Both the position numbers and the translations under genes were made by a program. Of a stretch of DNA of 64,000 bases, positions 1 to 8,066 are shown piece after piece (the first letter of the stretch is position 1; each line of letters starts with the position of its first letter). The notes beneath the pieces were generated by a model. That model was given only the letters and a program-made list of their open reading frames with translations, did not search any database and was not told where the DNA came from. The stretch comes from Martelella mediterranea. Its GTDB lineage: Bacteria; Pseudomonadota; Alphaproteobacteria; Rhizobiales; Rhizobiaceae. The stretch is from positions 1 through 64,000 of the forward strand of contig PVUG01000008.1 in assembly GCA_003001975.1 (NCBI GenBank). The letters run 5' to 3'.

Positions 1-294
1 CTCGGGACGCTGGATCGAAAGAAAGCAGCGGCACTGGCCGGCCTGGCACCTCATCCAAACGAGAGCGGCAATAAAATCGGCTACCGGAGAATGCGCGGCG
101 GAAGACCGGTCATGCGAACCATCCTGTTCATGCCGGCCATGCAGGCAGCCTGTGGAAGAGGCGAGTTCGCCATCTTCTATAAACGCCTTGTCGAAGCCGG
201 CAAAAAGCCAATCATTGCTATCGCCGCAGTCATGCGAAAAATCGTCGTAACCCTCAATGCAAGGTTCAGAGATCAAATCATCCAACAGAGTTGA
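1..294 (+). CDS. IS110-family transposase, C-terminal fragment (cut by window edge)
   Basis: Frame 1 is open from the first base and ends at TGA 292-294. The 97 visible residues match the C-terminal Transposase_20 (IS116/IS110/IS902) half of IS110-family DEDD recombinases: a start resembling LGTLDRKKAAALAGLAPHP, then GYRRMRGGR, then FYKRLVEAGKKPI followed by an AVMRKIVVTLNA-type ending. This half carries the catalytic serine region in the family. The gene begins left of the window, so its completeness cannot be judged. The element's right end should lie in the 59 bases between this stop and the end of the oppositely oriented YitT gene. No inverted repeat is visible, which is normal for IS110 elements. 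Confidence 0.88.
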   Translation, partial: LGTLDRKKAAALAGLAPHPNESGNKIGYRRMRGGRPVMRTILFMPAMQAACGRGEFAIFYKRLVEAGKKPIIAIAAVMRKIVVTLNARFRDQIIQQS

Positions 295-353
295 TGACAC
301 AAGAAGGACTTTCGGATTTTATCAACAGCCCGTACTTTCAGGAAAATTCTCTT

Positions 354-989
354 CTACATCGCGATATAGCGGTCGCGGCGGTGATTGATGGCCAGAACGA
401 AGTTGATGACCACGGCGCCGATGACCGAGCAGACGATGATATAGGGCGACGCGACAAGAAAGGACAAAAGCAGCACCATGCCGTCAAGACCAAGCTGGAT
501 ATAACCGGCCTTCCAGCCGTAACGATCCTGCAGATAAAGCGCCAGAATGCCGAAACCGCCAAGGCTCGCGGCATGACGGAAGAAGATGAGCAGCGCCGCG
601 CCGACCAGAATGCCGCCGAAAAGCGCGCCCGCCAGAGGATGGGTCTCGCCGATGGAAATGAATTGCGGCACGATGCCGGAAAGCGCCGAGGTCAGGCCGA
701 CGGCGACAAAGGTCTTGATCGTGAATTTCAGCCCCAGCCGCCGCCATGCGAAATAGTAAAACGGCAGATTGACCAGAAAGAAGGCAAGGCCAAACCCCAT
801 GAAACCCGCATAGGTGATGAGAAAGGCAAGCCCCGCCGTGCCGCCGGTCAAAAGCCCGCCTGCCTTCAGCATCGTCACGCCAAGGGCTGCGAGCATGGCG
901 CCGGCAATAATGCCCTGCGCATCTTCCAGCAGTGAGTGATTTTCGGATGTGGAATTGAGAATGCTTCTCAGAAAGCTGTTCTCGGACAA
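354..989 (-). CDS. YitT family membrane protein
   Basis: A 211-residue polytopic protein with five hydrophobic stretches separated by short loops. It has the glycine-rich segment GGLLTGGTAGLAF near residue 45 typical of the YitT_membrane family (formerly DUF161). The C-terminal DUF2179 cytosolic domain of longer homologues is absent, giving the short form common in proteobacteria. The start is TTG at 989, because there is no earlier in-frame ATG and GGAG lies nine bases upstream. Its transport role is not established for the family. It is a single gene, separated from the upstream regulator by a terminator hairpin at 1016-1043. Confidence 0.85.
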   Translation of the reverse strand: MSENSFLRSILNSTSENHSLLEDAQGIIAGAMLAALGVTMLKAGGLLTGGTAGLAFLITYAGFMGFGLAFFLVNLPFYYFAWRRLGLKFTIKTFVAVGLTSALSGIVPQFISIGETHPLAGALFGGILVGAALLIFFRHAASLGGFGILALYLQDRYGWKAGYIQLGLDGMVLLLSFLVASPYIIVCSVIGAVVINFVLAINHRRDRYIAM

Positions 990-1015
990 GGCGGTCTGCT
1001 CCGGTCATGAGGAAA

Positions 1016-1043
1016 ATCAGGGGTGCGCGATGACACCCCTGAT
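1016..1043 (-). terminator. Intrinsic terminator after the small HTH gene
   Basis: A perfect 10-base inverted repeat (ATCAGGGGTG / CACCCCTGAT) with an eight-base loop. Read on the minus strand it is followed by TTTTCC, so it fits as the rho-independent terminator of the gene at 1081-1386 and insulates the YitT gene. Confidence 0.6.
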
Positions 1044-1080
1044 ACCGTCATCACCTATAATCGCCGATTGGTCAAACGTC

Positions 1081-1386
1081 TCAGACGACATCATCCTCGT
1101 TTGCGCGACCGCCCTCGCCTTCCCAGTTGAGGATCCGGCGGGTCTCGCTTTCGGTAAACTTCAGGCGCACGCCGATACCGCCCTCCGCTTCTTCGGGCAG
1201 GAAAACAATCCCGAGGGCTTCAAGCGTGGTCTGCAGCTTTTCGCGCATGCTGTCGCCCGGTTCGCCGGTGCCCTCTTCAAAGGCAGCGATCCGGTCTTCG
1301 GCAAGACCACTTTCTGCGGCAAGCCTTGCACGGTCGATGCGGGCCAGAATACGCGCTGCATGGCAAAGTTCAGGCGTCAGATTCAT
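1081..1386 (-). CDS. Small helix-turn-helix (XRE-like) regulator
   Basis: A 101-residue acidic protein. Residues 5-60 resemble an XRE/Cro helix-turn-helix: helix, then ARIDRARLAAESGLAEDRIAAFEEG, where ALAEASGLS-type motifs place the recognition helix. A short tail follows (ALGIVFLPEEAEGGIGVRLK), seen in compact rhizobial XRE proteins with a LEALGI(E/V)F strand. The frame stays open upstream to 1476, but the start at 1386 is chosen because GGAGG sits five bases before that ATG. No partner gene is evident, and DNA targets are unknown. Confidence 0.7.
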   Translation of the reverse strand: MNLTPELCHAARILARIDRARLAAESGLAEDRIAAFEEGTGEPGDSMREKLQTTLEALGIVFLPEEAEGGIGVRLKFTESETRRILNWEGEGGRANEDDVV

Positions 1387-1577
1387 AACGGCCTCCATAT
1401 GACGTTCTTCGAAAGTCTTTACCCAAAACGCGGAAGCCTCCGGTGATGTTCCCTGCGCAAAAAGCGGCAAGGACAAACCGGATTACAGCGTGCCTCTTGC
1501 CGTTCGATCGGGTATTTTCCACCTTGAAACTGCCCCAAAGGCACCTTAATGACGGCCGAGCAGAAGGATTGAGCGGA

Positions 1578-1844
1578 ATGAGCAATGAACTGAACCGGTT
1601 TCTGGGCGGCACGGTGGTCGGCACGATCGTCAGGCTGCTGGTGGTCTCGCTGATTGTCGGTTTTATTCTGTCGGCGCTCGGCATCCATCCGCTCGATCTC
1701 TGGGACGGCGTCATCGATTTCTTTGCCGGTCTCTGGCAGCGCGGCTTTGCGGCACTGGGCGAAATCGGCCATTATTTCGTGCTCGGCGCGATCATCGTGA
1801 TCCCCGTGTTCATCATCATCCGCATTCTGAGTTATCGCCGTTGA
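1578..1844 (+). CDS. DUF6460 small inner-membrane protein
   Basis: An 88-residue protein with two hydrophobic segments (residues about 14-37 and 66-84). The first contains the RLLVVSLIVGFILSALGI pattern that I associate with DUF6460 proteins of Hyphomicrobiales. The start at 1578 has the purine-rich sequence AAGGATTGAGCGGA before it, while the frame extends upstream without support. Its function is unknown. Its stop codon overlaps the TTG start of the CAP-domain gene, so the two are probably translationally coupled. Confidence 0.72.
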   Translation: MSNELNRFLGGTVVGTIVRLLVVSLIVGFILSALGIHPLDLWDGVIDFFAGLWQRGFAALGEIGHYFVLGAIIVIPVFIIIRILSYRR

Positions 1845-2338
1845 CCTCATTCAGCACAGGCCGGCGAGCGTTTGCGCTCGCCACCATCGCAATCGGGCTT
1901 TCAGCCTGCAGCATCGGTCTTTTCGGCGGCAGCGGCCTGCCGCGCGGCGATGTCGATGCCACGGCCATGACCTCGACCTTCCTGCCCTGGGTCAATGCGC
2001 TCAGAAAAAGCCGCGGGCTCGAACCGGTCAGCACCTCGCGCGCCTGCACGAATGTGGCCGTCGACCAGGCAAGCCGGATGGCGCTTGCCGACAGGATGAA
2101 CCACATCACCGGTTCGGAAAGCGTATATAACCGCTTCAAGCGCAACGACCTGCCGCTGCCGGCGGCCGAAAACATCGCCATGCAGCAGAAAACGCCGGAA
2201 CGCGCGTTTCAGGCCTGGGTGAATTCGCCGAAACATCTCGACAACATGCTGGGAAATTATTCCCATATCGGGGTTGCAAAAGCGACAAGCCCGAATTCCG
2301 GCAATACGCCGTTCTGGTCGATGTGTCTCAGCCGGTAG
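1841..2338 (+). CDS. CAP-domain (SCP/PR1-like) lipoprotein
   Basis: A 165-residue secreted protein. The N-terminus has two arginines, a hydrophobic run and the lipobox LSAC, predicting a lipoprotein with Cys at about residue 23. The remainder is a short CAP/SCP domain: NALRKSRGLEPVS, then QASRMALADRMNH, then AAENIAM and AFQAWVNSPKHLDNML, the typical N-x-x-R, ENI and W-x-x-SPxHxxNML signatures. The CAP function in bacteria is uncertain. The start is TTG at 1841, overlapping the stop of the DUF6460 gene and lacking a clear ribosome binding site. The gene converges with pyrD and overlaps its 3' end by 11 bases. Confidence 0.85.
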   Translation: MTSFSTGRRAFALATIAIGLSACSIGLFGGSGLPRGDVDATAMTSTFLPWVNALRKSRGLEPVSTSRACTNVAVDQASRMALADRMNHITGSESVYNRFKRNDLPLPAAENIAMQQKTPERAFQAWVNSPKHLDNMLGNYSHIGVAKATSPNSGNTPFWSMCLSR

Positions 2339-3419
2339 GCGCGATGAACGGCTTTTCGGCCCATGCGTCAACGGCGGTGTCGCGCAGCTGGCGGACGGTT
2401 GAAAGACCATCATTCTCAAGCGCTGCAAGGATGGCTGCAAAACTGTCGCTCAGCAGCTGCGGGCCCTCATAAACCATGCCGGAATAGATCTGCACCAGAT
2501 CGGCGCCGGCGCGGATCTTTTCAAGCGCCCGGGCGCCGCTCGAAACGCCGCCCACACCGATGATCACCCTGTCGGGACCGAGACGCTGGCGCACACGCGC
2601 CAGAAGCGCCGTCGAGCGGTCGAACAGCGGCGCCCCGGAAAGGCCGCCACTTTCATCCGCCAGCGTCTTGTCCTTCAATCCCTGGCGCGACAGCGTGGTA
2701 TTGGAGACGATCACACCGTCAAGCGTGCTGTTTGCGATTTCGATCATGATATCATCAAGCCCGGCCTCGGTGAGGTCGGGGGCGATCTTCAGGAAAACCG
2801 GCACACGGACCGCGGTCTTTTCCCGGGCTCCAGCGACCGCGTCGAGTAGCCTTGCCAGTTGCTCGCGCGCCTGCAGGTCCCTGAGGCCCGGCGTGTTCGG
2901 CGAGGAAATGTTGATGGTCAGAAATTCGGCCAGTGCCGAAAACCGTTCGATACCGGCGACATAATCGGCGATCCGGTCTTCCGAAGTCTTGTTGGCGCCG
3001 ATATTGACGCCGACAATGCCGCGCCGCTTGCGTTTTTCCAGCCGGGCGGCGAGGGCGGCATGCCCCTCATTGTTGAAGCCCATGCGGTTGATCACCGCTT
3101 CGTCCTGTACAAGCCTGAAAAGCCGGGGCTTCGGATTGCCGGGCTGCGGGCGCGGCGTCACGGTTCCCACCTCCACATGGCCGAAACCCAGCTTCATCAG
3201 ACCATCGATCGCCTCGCCGTTCTTGTCGAGACCGGCGGCAACGCCGAGCGGGTTTGCAAAGGAAAGCCCGGCGGCGGTGACGGCAAGGCGGCTGTCTGCG
3301 GCATGGCGCGCGCGCGGCATGAGGCCGCTCGCAATACCCTTGATCGTCAGCCCGTGCGCCGCCTCCGGCTCAAGCATGAACACCGCATTGCGCGCACCGC
3401 ATTTGAAAAGATTGATCAT
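2328..3419 (-). CDS. pyrD: Dihydroorotate dehydrogenase (quinone), class 2
   Basis: The enzyme oxidises dihydroorotate to orotate in pyrimidine synthesis, passing electrons to membrane quinone. The 363 residues have the class 2 layout: an N-terminal amphipathic extension (residues 1-40), then ANPLGVAAGLDKNGEA, the active-site segment NISSPNTPGLRDLQ carrying the catalytic serine, the lysine/asparagine FMN region SNTT, and the C-terminal phosphate-binding GVGGVSSGARALEKI with QIYSGMVYEGP. The length is normal for the family. It overlaps the upstream DUF952 gene by four bases (ATGA), so they form an operon, an arrangement common in rhizobia. Confidence 0.97.
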   Translation of the reverse strand: MINLFKCGARNAVFMLEPEAAHGLTIKGIASGLMPRARHAADSRLAVTAAGLSFANPLGVAAGLDKNGEAIDGLMKLGFGHVEVGTVTPRPQPGNPKPRLFRLVQDEAVINRMGFNNEGHAALAARLEKRKRRGIVGVNIGANKTSEDRIADYVAGIERFSALAEFLTINISSPNTPGLRDLQAREQLARLLDAVAGAREKTAVRVPVFLKIAPDLTEAGLDDIMIEIANSTLDGVIVSNTTLSRQGLKDKTLADESGGLSGAPLFDRSTALLARVRQRLGPDRVIIGVGGVSSGARALEKIRAGADLVQIYSGMVYEGPQLLSDSFAAILAALENDGLSTVRQLRDTAVDAWAEKPFIAPTG

Positions 3420-3763
3420 ACCAGAAGTCCCGTGAAATCATGGCCGCCATCAGCCGTTTCGGGAAGCTCTTTTTCCCAGAGCACCGCGGAAAAGGGAAGG
3501 GCCGCATAAAGATGAGGAAACAGGGCGCCACCGCGCGAGGGCTCGAATTTGAGCGCTTCACCCAGCCTGCCCGGATCGACGGCGACCAGCAGCAGATCGC
3601 GCTGGCCGGTGAAATGGCGGTTGGCGGTCTCCGCCACCTGCCCGGCTGTCGAAAAATGAATGAACCCGTCGGCAAGATCGACGGCAGCGCCTTCATAGGC
3701 GCCGGCAGAGCGTGCGGCCTGCCATTCCAGGCGCGCCACGATCTTGAATATCGGTTGCGGCAT
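3416..3763 (-). CDS. DUF952 domain protein
   Basis: 115 residues covering a complete DUF952 domain: a start of IFKI with W, the DGFIHFSTAGQVAETANRHF core, then LLLVAVDP, GGALFPHLYAALP and the final tryptophan-containing strand. The fold is related to ADP-ribosyl-binding enzymes, but no activity is established. ATG codons at 3763 and 3769 both follow GGAAG; 3763 gives the better spacing. The stop overlaps the pyrD start by four bases. The opposite-strand response regulator starts 245 bases away, so the promoter lies in that shared gap. Confidence 0.88.
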   Translation of the reverse strand: MPQPIFKIVARLEWQAARSAGAYEGAAVDLADGFIHFSTAGQVAETANRHFTGQRDLLLVAVDPGRLGEALKFEPSRGGALFPHLYAALPFSAVLWEKELPETADGGHDFTGLLV

Positions 3764-4008
3764 GAGCATCAGCTTCCGGTGGCATATGTTCGGCACGGGT
3801 TTGAACCAGCATCGGGTAAAAGTCCATGACAATTGACGGGTGCCACGCGAAAGCAACAGCAAATCCGGGGTTTTCACGGCCAATCGGCTTTTTTTTATTG
3901 ATCTCGGGCTGAAACACGCGATCATGGAGAAAATTTACGACGTTTTGTTGCAGCCGTCGCGTGACAGACGGCCAGGGTTGTGACATTGCCTTTGGGAGGA
4001 GGCAGCGA

Positions 4009-4656
4009 ATGACCGGACAGACAATACTGATCGCCGACGATCACCCCCTGTTCCGCAGTGCCCTGAAACAGGCCATCAGCGGCATGGCGACCTATTATGC
4101 GGTGGTGGAGGCCGGCGATTTCGAGGGGGTTAAGCAAGCCGCCCGTGAAAATCCCGAAGCCGACCTGCTTCTGCTCGACCTTGCCATGCCCGGGGTCAGC
4201 GGATTGTCCGGTCTGATCACGCTCAAGGCGGAATTTTCCAGCCTGCCGATCGTGGTGATTTCCGCCAGCGACGACAATGACACGATCCGCCGGACGCTGG
4301 CGCTCGGCGCATCCGGCTTCATTTCCAAATCCGTGGGCATCGATGAATTGCGCAACGGCATCCGCACCGTGCTTTCCGGCGAAATTTTTACGCCGGACGA
4401 TTTCGAGGGCGGCGAGGAAACCGATCCCGACATTGCCGACATGCTGGAGCGGTTGCAAACGCTGACGCCGCAGCAATCGCGCGTGCTGCGCATGCTGTGC
4501 GAGGGCCTGCTCAACAAGCAGATCGCTTACGAACTCGGCGTCTCCGAGGCCACCGTCAAGGCCCATGTCTCGGCCATCCTGCTGAAGCTCAATGTCGACA
4601 GCCGCACCCAAGCCGTGATCCAGCTGGGCAAGGTCAATATGGCGATGGTCGCCTGA
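4009..4656 (+). CDS. LuxR/NarL-type response regulator (orphan)
   Basis: 215 residues. An N-terminal receiver domain has the acidic pair Asp10-Asp11, the phosphoacceptor Asp57 in LLLLDLAMPG, and the conserved Lys in GFISKS near residue 107. A C-terminal LuxR helix-turn-helix (about 150-210) contains LTPQQSRVLRMLCEGLLNKQIA and ELGVSEATVKAHV. This is a NarL/FixJ-type transcription factor activated by phosphorylation. No histidine kinase lies beside it, so the sensor is elsewhere. The start at 4009 is set by GGGAGGAGG eight bases upstream; the frame extends further without a site. Confidence 0.92.
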   Translation: MTGQTILIADDHPLFRSALKQAISGMATYYAVVEAGDFEGVKQAARENPEADLLLLDLAMPGVSGLSGLITLKAEFSSLPIVVISASDDNDTIRRTLALGASGFISKSVGIDELRNGIRTVLSGEIFTPDDFEGGEETDPDIADMLERLQTLTPQQSRVLRMLCEGLLNKQIAYELGVSEATVKAHVSAILLKLNVDSRTQAVIQLGKVNMAMVA

Positions 4657-4759
4657 GCGGGACAGAGGATTTTATTCCTGTCCAAGCTTTACGCCGCAAC
4701 GCACGATGCGATATAGTCCGCCCGTTATCAACGCGCCTTCGTGGCCGGAGTGAGCAACC

Positions 4760-5443
4760 ATGTCCAGAAAGCTTCGCCACAGCGCCATCTGGGACGCGAT
4801 CGATGATCTGGCCGCCCGGCACAAGCTGACGCCTTCCGGACTGGCGCGCAAAGCCGGTCTCGACCCGACCGCCTTCAACAAATCCAAACGTCTGGGCAAG
4901 GACGGGCGCGAACGCTGGCCTTCGATGGAATCGATCGCCAAGGTTCTGGATGCCACCGGGACCGACCTCTCGGCATTTATGGGTGAGGACGAAGGCGGCG
5001 GCAATGCCGGCTATAACGGCGCACCGCCCACGGGCGCATTTCCGCCACAGCCCTCCACCATACCGCTGCTCGGCCTTGCCCGCGCCGGCACTGGCGGTTT
5101 CTTCGACGATGGCGGCTTTCCCGTCGGCCAGGGCTGGGACGAGGTCGATTTCCCCGCCCCCGCGCGCGCCAGCCAGAGCGTTTATGCGCTGGAGGTGCAG
5201 GGCGAAAGCATGCTGCCGCTTTATCGCGACGGCGACGTGCTGATTGTCGAGGCCAATGCCGAAACCCGCAAGGGCGACCGTGTGGTCGTCAAGACCCTTG
5301 AGGGTGAGGTGATGGCCAAGGTGCTCGTGCGCCGCACCAGTCGTCAGATCGAGCTGATGTCGATCAACCCCGCGCACGATAACCTCACCTTCGATCTTTC
5401 CGCCGTGGAATGGATCGCCCGCATCATCTGGGCGAGCCAGTAA
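4760..5443 (+). CDS. Helix-turn-helix / S24 peptidase repressor (LexA/CI-like)
   Basis: 227 residues. An N-terminal XRE helix-turn-helix (residues 10-75, LARKAGLDPTAFNKS) is joined by a proline-glycine linker to an S24 self-cleaving domain. The Ala-Gly cleavage-type dipeptide is in GLARAG (109-110), the catalytic Ser is Ser150 in GESM, and the general base is Lys187 in VMAKVL. These features predict a repressor that may be inactivated by autoproteolysis, possibly with RecA. It is not LexA itself, whose N-terminal wing differs. There are no phage genes nearby, so this seems to be a resident chromosomal regulator. GGAG lies nine bases before the ATG. Confidence 0.9.
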   Translation: MSRKLRHSAIWDAIDDLAARHKLTPSGLARKAGLDPTAFNKSKRLGKDGRERWPSMESIAKVLDATGTDLSAFMGEDEGGGNAGYNGAPPTGAFPPQPSTIPLLGLARAGTGGFFDDGGFPVGQGWDEVDFPAPARASQSVYALEVQGESMLPLYRDGDVLIVEANAETRKGDRVVVKTLEGEVMAKVLVRRTSRQIELMSINPAHDNLTFDLSAVEWIARIIWASQ

Positions 5444-5479
5444 CAGCGCAACCCCGCATTCAATCGAAAGACATGCCCC

Positions 5480-5896
5480 ATGCCCCGGACACCGCTTGTT
5501 CATTATGATGCCCTGATTTACGTGATGGTCATGGCTTCGGCCGTCGACAGCGCGATGAGCGACGCCGAACTGTCGCGCATCGGCCACATCACCCGCTCGC
5601 TGCCGGTCTTTGACGGGTTTGACGAAGACCGGCTGACCGACGTTTCCCATGCCTGTGCCGAGATCCTGTCGGGAAGCGAGGGCATGGATATTGCACTGGA
5701 GATCATCCGCGATACGCTGCCCGCGCGGCTCCACGATACGGCCTATGCACTGGCCGTGGAAATCATGGCCGTCGATCAGGCGGTCAAGCCCGAGGAAATC
5801 CGCCTCCTGCAACTTCTGCGTGACCGTCTTCACCTCGACAAACTGACCTGCGCTGCAATCGAGCGCGGTGCAATCGCACGCTACCGAAATCTCTAG
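5480..5896 (+). CDS. TerB-family (tellurite resistance TerB-like) protein
   Basis: 138 residues, almost all helical, matching the TerB-like domain: an early MVMASAVDSAMSDAE segment (acidic metal-site region), a second DxxDAE-like repeat in AVEIMAVDQAVKPEEIRLL, and an RDRL helix. The family is found cytoplasmic or membrane-associated in stress responses; tellurite resistance itself should not be assumed. It lies 36 bases after the S24 repressor gene on the same strand, so the two may be co-transcribed. Confidence 0.85.
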   Translation: MPRTPLVHYDALIYVMVMASAVDSAMSDAELSRIGHITRSLPVFDGFDEDRLTDVSHACAEILSGSEGMDIALEIIRDTLPARLHDTAYALAVEIMAVDQAVKPEEIRLLQLLRDRLHLDKLTCAAIERGAIARYRNL

Positions 5897-5979
5897 ACGC
5901 GTCATATCCCTGCCCTCCAGGGGCAGCGGCCAGTTCCACCCGCGGAACATTACGTGAATCCATGATTGCATTAGCAAAA

Positions 5980-6002
5980 AATCACAATTACATGTTGTGA
6001 TT
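5980..6002. promoter_or_regulatory. Perfect 8-bp inverted repeat, candidate operator
   Basis: AATCACAA and TTGTGATT are separated by seven bases, in an AT-rich stretch 68 bases before the glycosyltransferase start. It has no T-run after it, so it looks like a regulator binding site rather than a terminator. The regulator is unknown. Confidence 0.5.
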
Positions 6003-6069
6003 CTTGAAAACAAAGCCTTTAATGGTCTCTTGCTAAAGTTCGCGCATAGCTTGAGGAGAGGAGGCTTTG

Positions 6070-7956
6070 ATGCAGGCTTCGCACTTGTACGCCATGCGGT
6101 GCACAAGCCCGGAGACTTCTGCCTCTAAATCCGGGGCGGCAAAGAGCCCGCTGGCCGGCGAACGGCGCATGCTCCGCCGTCTCGGCTTCGACGACGTGCT
6201 GATCGAAAAGGCCGAAACCGCCGCGCAGGACAACGGCACCACCATCGAGCAGGAGCTGCTTGCCGAGGGATCGGTTTCGCCGGAAACCTATTACCGCAGA
6301 CTGGCGCACTATCTGGCGCTGCCCTTTTGTGACGAACTCGACGCCGACTGCGTGACCGACCGACCCAGGATCGATCGCTTGCTGGTCCAGCCCGGCGGCT
6401 TGCGGCTCGAGGGCAAGGATGGCAGCACAAGATTTGCCATTGTGCCCTGCGCGAAAAACCTTGCCGAACTGCACTGGCGCCTTTCGACCCGCCCGGCCAT
6501 TCGCCGCGCTGTCGTGGTAACGGTACCATCCGCCATCCGCAGGACGGTCTGGGAAGTGGGCGCCAGACGACGCCTTTCAAAAACCATCCATCGGCTGATG
6601 ATCTGGGAGCCGCGGTTTTCCGCACGCGTCGTCTTCTGGGGCAAGCAGGGTTTTCTGCTCGGCGGCAGCGTGGTCAGTTTCTTTGCCGGGCTGATCCTTT
6701 TTCCGACTGAAACGCTGCTTTTGACCCATCTGCTTTTTACCACGCTTTATGCCCTCACACTGCTTATCCGCCTGGCTTCCGTCAGGGCGTCCGCCTTTCC
6801 GGTCAGGCATAGTGGCAACATCGACAGCGATACGCCCCTGCCGGTCTATACGGTCATGATCGCGCTTTATCGCGAAGCCGACATGATCCCGCAACTTGTC
6901 GGCCATATGAAGAAACTGGACTGGCCGACATCCAAACTCGATATCAAGCTCGTCTGCGAGGCCGATGACAGCGAAACCATCGCGGCCATTCGGGCCACGC
7001 CCATGCCGCCGCATTTCGAGCTGGTGGTCGTGCCGCCGGCTGCCCCGCGCACCAAACCGAAGGCGCTGAACTACGCGCTTTCCGGCGCCCGCGGCACCTT
7101 CCTGACGATCTACGATGCCGAGGATCGCCCGCATCCCGGGCAGCTGCGCGAGGCCTGGGCCACCTTCAACGCCGCACCCGGCACGCTCGGCTGTCTGCAG
7201 GCGCCGCTGACAATCGGCAATGTCGGCCAGAACTGGATTTCGGGACTGTTTGCCTGCGAATATGCCGGACTGTTCAGGGGCATACTGCCGTTTCTGGCGC
7301 GACACCGCTTTCCCCTGCCGCTCGGCGGGACATCGAACCATTTCCGGACGGAAGTCTTGAGGAAATGCCGTGCCTGGGATTCCTACAATGTCGCTGAAGA
7401 TGCCGATCTCGGCCTCAGGCTGCACCGGCTGGGTTATCATTGCGGCGTGATCAGCTGCGAGACGCTGGAGGATGCGCCGGTTTCCATTCGCCCTTGGATT
7501 GCCCAGCGGTCGCGCTGGGTCAAGGGCTGGCTGCAGACGCTTCTGGTGGCGCTGCGCGAACCCGGCCGGCTGTTCAGCGAACTGGGCACGCTCGGCTGTC
7601 TGGTGTTTTTGACAAACGGTGCGGGCGTAATCCTGTCGGCACTGCTGCATCCGCTGCTGTTCGTGGCGCTGTTTTCGACAGGCGCCATGATGATTCATCC
7701 CGGCCATACCCCCTCGCCGCTGCATCAATTGCTGTCCGGCGTGGATCTGGCCAATATTCTGGCAAGCTATTGGGTATTTCTGCGCCTTGGCCTGTCGCGG
7801 ATGCGGCCGGCAGAAGCGCGCCAGATGCGCGCCGATGCGCTCTATCTGCCATTTTACTGGCTGATGCTTTCGGCCGCGGCCTGGAAAGCGCTGGCCGAGC
7901 TCTATCATGCACCGTTTCTGTGGCGAAAGACCGCGCATAAACCGAGCCAGCCCTGA
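6070..7956 (+). CDS. Membrane GT2 glycosyltransferase with GspE/MshE-type N-terminal domain
   Basis: 628 residues. Residues 34-140 resemble the T2SSE_N/MshEN domain (MLRRLGFDDVLIEKAETA, then LLAEGSVSPETYYRRLAHYL). Two transmembrane segments follow (about 195-240), then a processive family 2 glycosyltransferase catalytic region from about residue 255, with IYDAEDRP as the metal/acid region, a VAEDADLGLRL catalytic Asp region, and QRSRW near 478-482 as the Q-x-x-R-W motif of cellulose-synthase-like enzymes. C-terminal membrane helices end the protein. It probably polymerises or exports a beta-glycan; product unknown. The start ATG follows AGGAGAGGAGG. No other synthase gene is adjacent. Confidence 0.88.
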   Translation: MQASHLYAMRCTSPETSASKSGAAKSPLAGERRMLRRLGFDDVLIEKAETAAQDNGTTIEQELLAEGSVSPETYYRRLAHYLALPFCDELDADCVTDRPRIDRLLVQPGGLRLEGKDGSTRFAIVPCAKNLAELHWRLSTRPAIRRAVVVTVPSAIRRTVWEVGARRRLSKTIHRLMIWEPRFSARVVFWGKQGFLLGGSVVSFFAGLILFPTETLLLTHLLFTTLYALTLLIRLASVRASAFPVRHSGNIDSDTPLPVYTVMIALYREADMIPQLVGHMKKLDWPTSKLDIKLVCEADDSETIAAIRATPMPPHFELVVVPPAAPRTKPKALNYALSGARGTFLTIYDAEDRPHPGQLREAWATFNAAPGTLGCLQAPLTIGNVGQNWISGLFACEYAGLFRGILPFLARHRFPLPLGGTSNHFRTEVLRKCRAWDSYNVAEDADLGLRLHRLGYHCGVISCETLEDAPVSIRPWIAQRSRWVKGWLQTLLVALREPGRLFSELGTLGCLVFLTNGAGVILSALLHPLLFVALFSTGAMMIHPGHTPSPLHQLLSGVDLANILASYWVFLRLGLSRMRPAEARQMRADALYLPFYWLMLSAAAWKALAELYHAPFLWRKTAHKPSQP

Positions 7957-8017
7957 AACAGGTCCGGTGAGAGACGGTCGCGCGGCCTGTTACCATCCCC
8001 GACGATGCGCAATGGAT

Positions 8018-8060
8018 GCCTGCCGCTATGACACATCCCGTCTTTCGTCGGCAGGCTTTT
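8018..8060 (+). terminator. Possible intrinsic terminator after the glycosyltransferase gene
   Basis: GCCTGCCG (8018-8025) pairs perfectly with CGGCAGGC (8049-8056) and is followed by TTTT. The 23-base loop is long, so support is moderate. Confidence 0.4.
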
Positions 8061-8066
8061 CCGTCA

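Noticed and set aside
4760-5443. S24 repressor as sign of a prophage
   Set aside because: No integrase, structural or lysis genes nearby; the only tyrosine recombinase is chromosomal XerD.
4634-6106. A 490-codon open frame on the minus strand
   Set aside because: Covers the S24 repressor and TerB genes on the other strand, both of which have clear families.
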